Assembly: GCF_016495725.1 (NCBI RefSeq)
Contig: NZ_CP054705.1
Span: 2,914,001 to 2,978,000 of the forward strand
Direction: 5' to 3'
Source of the DNA: Salicibibacter cibarius
Lineage (GTDB): Bacteria; Bacillota; Bacilli; Bacillales; Marinococcaceae
DNA length: 64,000 nucleotides
The notes beneath the pieces are model-generated. The model had not been told where the DNA came from and made no database searches. It worked only from the letters and a program-made list of their open reading frames with translations. Positions 59,545-64,000 of the stretch are shown here, one piece after another (the stretch's first letter is position 1; each line of letters starts with the position of its first letter). A program made the position numbers and the translations under genes.

Positions 59545-60374
59545 CGCTGGCCGATCAAACGATCACCTTTATCGGTGCCGGAGCAATGACCGAAGCAATC
59601 GTCTCGGGACTGCTTGCGAACAACCGCGTAAATAACGAACAAATCACTGTCACGAATAAAAACAACGGTGAACGGCTCGCGGAATTACAGAACACCTATC
59701 ACATTCAAACGACGACGGACAAACAACAAGCCGCAGAACAAAGTGATGTCCTGATCCTCGCGATGAAGCCGAAAGACGTGGACGCCGCACTCGAACGTCT
59801 GCAACCGTCTATTCGTGCAGATCACGTTATTTTCTCCGTGTTGGCAGGAACTACAACGGGCTATATTTCTTCACTCATTGAAGCCGATTGCCCGGTGGTA
59901 CGGATTATGCCGAACACGTCGGCAAAAGTCGGCGCTTCCGCGAGCGCCATAAGCGGTGGCCGATTTGCCGGTGCCAAAGATGTTGACCTGGCCGCGTCCC
60001 TCTTTTCTTCTATCGGCTCGATTACAATCGTCCCCGAAGAAAAAATGGATAGTGTCACCGGCATATCCGGGAGCGGTCCGGCTTATTTTTACTACCTGCT
60101 TGAAGGATTGCAAACGGCCGCGGTTGAGTCAGGGTTAACGGAAGAGGACGCGAAGGCGTTGCTGATCCAAACGATGCAGGGCGCTGCCAAGCGTTGGGGG
60201 CAAACGTCTAAATCGCTCCAATCGCTGTACGAAGAAGTGATGAGCCCCGGCGGGACGACCGAAGCTGCCTTCTCGGTCCTTTGGGAACATGAAGTGCAAG
60301 AACATGTGACAGCGGGCGCAAAGGCTGCCATCGAACAGTCCGAGAAGCTTGGAAAAGTGAAAAAGCACGTGTGA
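59541..60374 (+). CDS. proC: Pyrroline-5-carboxylate reductase
   Basis: 277 residues. The NADPH-binding GAGAMTEAIVSGLL is at the start, AMKPKDVD is near residue 74, and the proline-site motif VTGISGSGPAYFYYLLEGL is near residue 170. The C-terminal VMSPGGTTEAAF is diagnostic. It makes proline from P5C. It overlaps proA by an ATGA junction. Together with proB and proA this is a full glutamate-to-proline route in one T-box-controlled operon, the anabolic arrangement. Confidence 0.95.
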   Translation: MTLADQTITFIGAGAMTEAIVSGLLANNRVNNEQITVTNKNNGERLAELQNTYHIQTTTDKQQAAEQSDVLILAMKPKDVDAALERLQPSIRADHVIFSVLAGTTTGYISSLIEADCPVVRIMPNTSAKVGASASAISGGRFAGAKDVDLAASLFSSIGSITIVPEEKMDSVTGISGSGPAYFYYLLEGLQTAAVESGLTEEDAKALLIQTMQGAAKRWGQTSKSLQSLYEEVMSPGGTTEAAFSVLWEHEVQEHVTAGAKAAIEQSEKLGKVKKHV

Positions 60375-60377
60375 CAG

Positions 60378-60404
60378 AACTCCTCCGGGGGTTCTTTTTT
60401 AATG
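60378..60404 (+). terminator. Terminator of proBAC
   Basis: GAACTCC-TCC-GGGGGTTC then six T, four bases after the proC stop. Confidence 0.8.
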
Positions 60405-60439
60405 AAAGTCCGGAAAAATAAAGCCGTACGCGCGGCTTT

Positions 60440-60880
60440 ATTTTTCCGGACTTCATGACTCGTTCTTGGCGACTAAAATCGGCACGGGAACATCGTTCCG
60501 GGCTTCATGACTCGTTCTTGGCTACCGAAATCGGCGCGGGCATACCGTTTCGGACTTCATGAGCCGTTCTTGGCTACCGAAATCGTCACGGGCATACCGT
60601 TTCGGACTTCATGAGCCGTTCTTGGCTACCGAAATCGTCACAGGCTCATCGTTTCGGGCTTCATGACTCGTTCTTGGCGACTGAAACCCTCGCGGGAACT
60701 TCGTTTCGGGCTTCATGACTCGTTCTTGGCGACTGAAATCGTCGCGGCAACTTCGTTTCGGGCTCCATAACCCGTTCTTGGTTACCGAAATCGTCACGGG
60801 CATACCGTTTCGGGCTCCATAACCCGTTCTTGGCGACCGAAATCGCCGGGCTAATCCAATTTCAGGCTTCATGAACCACT
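60440..60880. repeat. 52-bp palindrome array 6 (about 8-9 units)
   Basis: CTTCATGA starts at 60451, 60503, 60555 and 60607 and continues at the same 52-bp step to about 60870. The right half-site is mostly TTGG instead of CATGG (CGTTCTTGGCGACCGAAA), so the inner symmetry is relaxed while the TTTCGG/CCGAAA arms are kept. Confidence 0.88.
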
Positions 60881-60994
60881 TCACCTCTTTGGGGTAGCTT
60901 TCCGCGGGTTTTGGACCACTTTTATTATGTCCATGACGAAAAACTTGTTATAATGGCAAGGGTTGCAGTATCATGTTGGAGGTCAAACGGAAAA

Positions 60995-61795
60995 ATGAAC
61001 GAAGAAGACAAGCCAAAGTGGCGCAGACGTATTGCTTTTCTTACCGAACATCGCTATTTTACGATCGTTATTATGGCGTTGATTTTTATCAATGCTGTTG
61101 TAGTCGGGATGGAAACCTATCCGGAACTTTATGCCCGTTATCCGGGATGGTTTTGGTTTGCCGACCGTTTGTTGCTATGGCTTTTCACCATTGAAATAGT
61201 TTTGCGCATGATCGCGGCCAAACCTTTTTATCATTTTTTCCGCAGCGGCTGGAACTGGTTTGATTTTTTAATCATCGCCACCGGTCACCTATTTGCAGGT
61301 GCTCATTTCGTCACTGTATTACGGGTACTGAGGGTGCTACGGGTCCTACGGGCGGTCACGGTCATTCCTTCGTTGCGACGGCTCGTCGATGCGCTTTTAC
61401 GTACAATTCCTTCATTGTTTAATATTCTTTTTTTGATGGGGCTCGTTTTTTACATATTCGCAGTCATCGGTACGATGCTGTTCGCATCCGTTTCCCCCGA
61501 ATACTTCGGAAATTTACAGCGATCCGTTTTGACCTTGTTTCAGATCGTGACGCTTGATAATTGGACGGAATCCGTCATGCGTCCGATCATGGATATAGAG
61601 CCGTTAAGTTGGATTTATTTTGTTTCGTTTGTCCTCGTCGGTACATTTATCATCTTTAATCTATTCATCGGTGTCATTGTCAATAATGTGGAACGCGCCA
61701 ATGACGAAGAAGCGCCTCCTGTCAAAAAACAGGATGTGGAAGCGTTGCAAGCAGAAATTAGGGAACTTAAAAAAATAATGGAAAAACGAGAATAA
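60995..61795 (+). CDS. NaChBac-type voltage-gated cation channel
   Basis: 266 residues, close to NaChBac (274). S1-S4 cover about residues 21-128, and S4 carries Arg110, 113, 116 and 119 in VLRVLRVLRVLRAV. S5, a pore helix and S6 follow (about 137-235), then a C-terminal coiled coil (DVEALQAEIRELKKIM) for tetramer assembly. The selectivity filter reads TLDNWTE (186-192) where sodium channels have TLESW(A/S). The Asp at the Glu position plus a further Glu at filter position 7 resemble the Asp-rich filter of the engineered calcium channel CavAb, so calcium permeation is possible. ATG 60995 follows GGAGGT. In alkaliphiles such channels serve pH and motility homeostasis. Confidence 0.88.
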   Translation: MNEEDKPKWRRRIAFLTEHRYFTIVIMALIFINAVVVGMETYPELYARYPGWFWFADRLLLWLFTIEIVLRMIAAKPFYHFFRSGWNWFDFLIIATGHLFAGAHFVTVLRVLRVLRVLRAVTVIPSLRRLVDALLRTIPSLFNILFLMGLVFYIFAVIGTMLFASVSPEYFGNLQRSVLTLFQIVTLDNWTESVMRPIMDIEPLSWIYFVSFVLVGTFIIFNLFIGVIVNNVERANDEEAPPVKKQDVEALQAEIRELKKIMEKRE

Positions 61796-61798
61796 ATA

Positions 61799-61845
61799 AT
61801 GCGGCGCGGTAACTCTAATGAGAGTCGCCGCGCCGCAGTTTTTTT
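61799..61845. terminator. Bidirectional terminator between channel and aspartokinase genes
   Basis: GCGGCGCGG-TA-ACTCT-AATG-AGAGT-CG-CCGCGCCGC, with a T-run on the plus side and an A-rich start on the other. It reaches to the aspartokinase stop codon. Confidence 0.88.
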
Positions 61846-63215
61846 CAATCATGCAATTGTGTTGCATAAAACTCATCATAAATCGCTTTGATCGCTTCGT
61901 CCCCGACGCGATCTTTCACAGCAAACGCGAGGGAGACTTCGGAAGGGCCCTGGTTGATCATTTCGATGTTAATGCCGGCTTCCGCAAGCGCCTTCGATCC
62001 CCGGGCCGCGATTCCGACTGTTTCTTTCATTCCCTCGCCGACGAGCATAAGCATGGTAAACCCGTGTTCAATATACGCGTCGTCCACATCCATTTCATTC
62101 TGGATGCGTGTGAGCAGCCGGTTTTCACTGTCCAAAGAGAACTCTGAAGTGCGTAATACGACAGATGTGTCGTCGATCCCTGAGGGCAAATGTTCATAGG
62201 AAATGCCTTCATCTTCTATCATTTCCAACAAGCGGCGCCCAAAACCTACTTCCCGGTTCATTAAATACTTGCGAACGTAAATAATGCTAAATCCTTTGTC
62301 GGCGGCAATGCCGGTGATCGGATACTTATCGTGGGTCTCTGATTTCTCTGCTGTAATTAATGTCCCTTTCCCTTCCGGATTATTCGTATTCTTTACATTG
62401 ACAGGGATTTTGTGCCTAAAGGCCGGAACCAAGGCCACATCATGAAAAACCGCGAAGCCGGAATATGAAAGTTCCCGCATCTCCCGGTACGTCATATGAT
62501 GAATTTCCGATGGGCGATCAATCACTTTTGGATTCGCGACGCAAACCGAATCGACGTCCGTGAAGTTTTCGTACATTTCCGCGTTCACTCCTGCAGCCAC
62601 GATCGCGCCGGTAATGTCCGATCCGCCACGGGGGAATGTGACCAACTGTCCGTTTTCTTTATAGCCAAAAAACCCCGGGAAGACAAGAATTTCGTCCCTA
62701 TCTTTTAATTTCGCAAGCGACTCGTAAGCGGCATCCAATACTTGGGCATTTCCTGCTTCCCCGTTAACGAGCAGACCTGCTTCACGAGGGTTCATGTAAC
62801 TGGCGGCCATTCCGATATGATTAAAATACGCAGCGATAAGTTTCGCATTATTATCTTCTCCCGCCGCTTTCATTTGGTCCATAAAAATACCTTCGTCTTC
62901 CGTGCTAAAAGCGGCGCGCGCCTGCATATCGTCTTGAATGCTTTCCGTGATCGTTTTTTCAACGCCGAGCTCTTGTGCAATCGTGCGATAGCGATCGACG
63001 ACTTGTTCAAGGACGTCTCCAACCGGTTCGCCCTTCAATCGTTTTTCTCCCAAATCAATCAACAAATCCGTCACTTTTACATCGTCGTCGCTTCGTTTTC
63101 CCGGTGCGGAAACGATCACAATCCTGCGCGCAGCGTCGGCCGCGATAATGTTTTTCAATTGTTCAATTTGATTTCCGCTTGCTACTGACGTGCCACCAAA
63201 CTTGGAGACTTTCAT
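61845..63215 (-). CDS. Aspartate kinase (YclM/ThrD-like)
   Basis: 456 residues. The kinase domain starts MKVSKFGGTSVASG and includes TFPRGGSDITGAIVAAG near residue 212. Two ACT domains follow in the last 150 residues (GFSIIYVRKYLMNREVGFG, TMLMLVGEGM). It phosphorylates aspartate, first step to lysine, threonine, methionine and DAP. Length and the lack of an internal second start fit the monofunctional class III kinase YclM (thrD) rather than LysC/DapG. The effector cannot be told from the sequence. It stands alone. Confidence 0.9.
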   Translation of the reverse strand: MKVSKFGGTSVASGNQIEQLKNIIAADAARRIVIVSAPGKRSDDDVKVTDLLIDLGEKRLKGEPVGDVLEQVVDRYRTIAQELGVEKTITESIQDDMQARAAFSTEDEGIFMDQMKAAGEDNNAKLIAAYFNHIGMAASYMNPREAGLLVNGEAGNAQVLDAAYESLAKLKDRDEILVFPGFFGYKENGQLVTFPRGGSDITGAIVAAGVNAEMYENFTDVDSVCVANPKVIDRPSEIHHMTYREMRELSYSGFAVFHDVALVPAFRHKIPVNVKNTNNPEGKGTLITAEKSETHDKYPITGIAADKGFSIIYVRKYLMNREVGFGRRLLEMIEDEGISYEHLPSGIDDTSVVLRTSEFSLDSENRLLTRIQNEMDVDDAYIEHGFTMLMLVGEGMKETVGIAARGSKALAEAGINIEMINQGPSEVSLAFAVKDRVGDEAIKAIYDEFYATQLHD

Positions 63216-63269
63216 AGACAGTTAAAACGCTCCCTTATCTTGTTTTCTATTAAAAATATAATTGCTTGT

Positions 63270-63623
63270 TTATGCGTTTTCCAACATATCCTCTTCCGAC
63301 CACTTCTGGTCGGCGATTCCGACCGTTTGCAGCATCGCCATAAATAATGGGACATCGGCATCCTGATAATAGTCAACCGAACAACCCGACTCCGGTTCAT
63401 AATCGAGGGAAAGCGCGTGCCCATAATTCGTTTCTTGCAAATAGTTTGTGACTTCTGCCTCATCGATACAGAGCGGCGAGACATACTCTTGCGTGGAATG
63501 GTCAAGGATTGTTCTTGTATCCGATGGCGCCCCGACATCGACAGGAATGACAAAACCGCCGACGAGCAACACGACGAATGTAAGAAGCAGTCCGGTGATG
63601 AGCTTCCGATCTTTCTTTTTCAT
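63270..63623 (-). CDS. Unknown membrane-anchored extracellular protein
   Basis: 117 residues. Basic N-terminus MKKKDRKL, one hydrophobic segment (LITGLLLTFVVLLVGGFVI), then an acidic, soluble domain with two Cys (SPLCIDE and ESGCSVD) that could form a disulfide outside the cell. I do not recognise the family. A weak ribosome site (AAAGGACTTCAGT) precedes ATG. It is upstream of the aspartokinase gene on the same strand. Confidence 0.6.
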   Translation of the reverse strand: MKKKDRKLITGLLLTFVVLLVGGFVIPVDVGAPSDTRTILDHSTQEYVSPLCIDEAEVTNYLQETNYGHALSLDYEPESGCSVDYYQDADVPLFMAMLQTVGIADQKWSEEDMLENA

Positions 63624-63859
63624 ACTGAAGTCCTTTCTAGTCCGACCACTCTAATTGGCTGGTTACACGTTATCATTATACGTGGATTTATGCGCACGGT
63701 CCAGGGGGTGATTAAAGTTGTTTGCTTGACAAAAATGCCATTCAATTCTACGATAAAGATGAAAAAGTATGGGAATTAAAGAAAAAAAGAGTAACAGATC
63801 AACGCTGTAATCAATCTTCCCATTTTGTGGAAGGTTCATTTTATGGGGGCAGGGAGACG

Positions 63860-64000
63860 ATGACGATCGATCGTTTAAAACAGAGCCAATTAATGAGCAA
63901 AGAAATCAGTGATTTGATTATTTCCCACGAAAAAGTTGCCCATGTGCAGCTTCAAAACCCGCTCGATCATGCCCTCTTAATTTTAATTAAATCCGGTTAC
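63860..64000 (+). CDS. cbpB: Start of a CBS-domain protein, CbpB (YkuL) type
   Basis: 47 residues are visible before the window ends. After a short lead, EISDLIISHEKVAHVQLQNPLDHALLILIKSGY matches the start of the first CBS domain of B. subtilis YkuL/CbpB, the cyclic-di-AMP-binding regulator that contacts Rel and pyruvate carboxylase. AGGGAG stands just before ATG 63860, at tight spacing; an in-frame ATG 33 bases later is an alternative. The identification rests on this piece only. Confidence 0.65.
   Translation, partial: MTIDRLKQSQLMSKEISDLIISHEKVAHVQLQNPLDHALLILIKSGY

Overview
The window is a chromosomal stretch of an endospore-forming Bacillaceae. It carries sigE, sigG, spoIIGA, spoVD and spoVE, and its gene order follows the Bacillus subtilis ylb-dcw-ylm-ileS-lspA-pyr arrangement almost gene for gene. 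Several envelope proteins have strongly acidic segments (DivIB tail, PBP2B, SpoVD), and a NaChBac-type voltage-gated channel is present. Together these suggest a halophilic or alkaliphilic member of the family, but I cannot name the species.

Layout. (1) 1-4.3 kb: a cut-off membrane protein, a MenA-type prenyltransferase, then a decaying accessory block. The block holds a broken tandem Usp gene, a frameshifted HMA gene, an intact HMA protein, scraps of a P-type metal ATPase, a Crp/Fnr regulator, a serine-resolvase scrap and a 51-residue membrane protein. A perfect FNR-type palindrome lies between the Usp remnant and the HMA genes. (2) 4.3-13.9 kb, minus strand: the pyrimidine operon pyrR-pyrP-pyrB-carB-pyrK-pyrD-pyrF-pyrE with two PyrR attenuators. 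pyrC and carA are missing from their usual place. (3) 14.2-24 kb: rluD-type synthase, lspA, DksA-like ylyA, T-box-controlled ileS, divIVA, ylmH, ylmG, sepF, ylmE, pgeF, ylmC. (4) 24.3-45 kb: sigG, sigE, spoIIGA, ftsZ, ftsA (split by a -1 frameshift), divIB, murG, spoVE, murD, mraY, murE, spoVD, pbpB, ftsL, rsmH, mraZ. These supply lipid II synthesis, septal peptidoglycan synthesis and the Z-ring. (5) 45.6-56.4 kb: bshC, rsfA, rpmF, yceD (frameshifted), tmcAL, ylbL, ylbK, ylbJ, coaD, rsmD, ylbG. (6) 56.8-60.4 kb: proB-proA-proC behind a proline-type T-box. (7) 61-64 kb: a voltage-gated cation channel, an aspartate kinase, an unknown membrane-anchored protein and the start of a CbpB-like CBS-domain gene.

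The most unusual content is non-coding. Six intergenic arrays are built from one imperfect palindrome (TTCGG-N4-CATG-N7-CATG-N4-CCGAA) repeated every 52 bp, which is five helical turns; one array is homogenised as six 104-bp double units. Besides these there are at least four families of short hairpin elements. The 94-bp L element has five copies, one inside the ileS T-box leader and one nested in another repeat. The 57-bp S element has three copies, one of which supplies the stop codon of murG. There is also a TIR element in two forms, and a hairpin element present in a long and a short form.

Two housekeeping genes (ftsA, yceD) would be restored by one extra base in a short G/C run. That leaves open whether these are assembly errors or real splits. 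All assignments are from reading the sequence and recalling protein families; no search was run.
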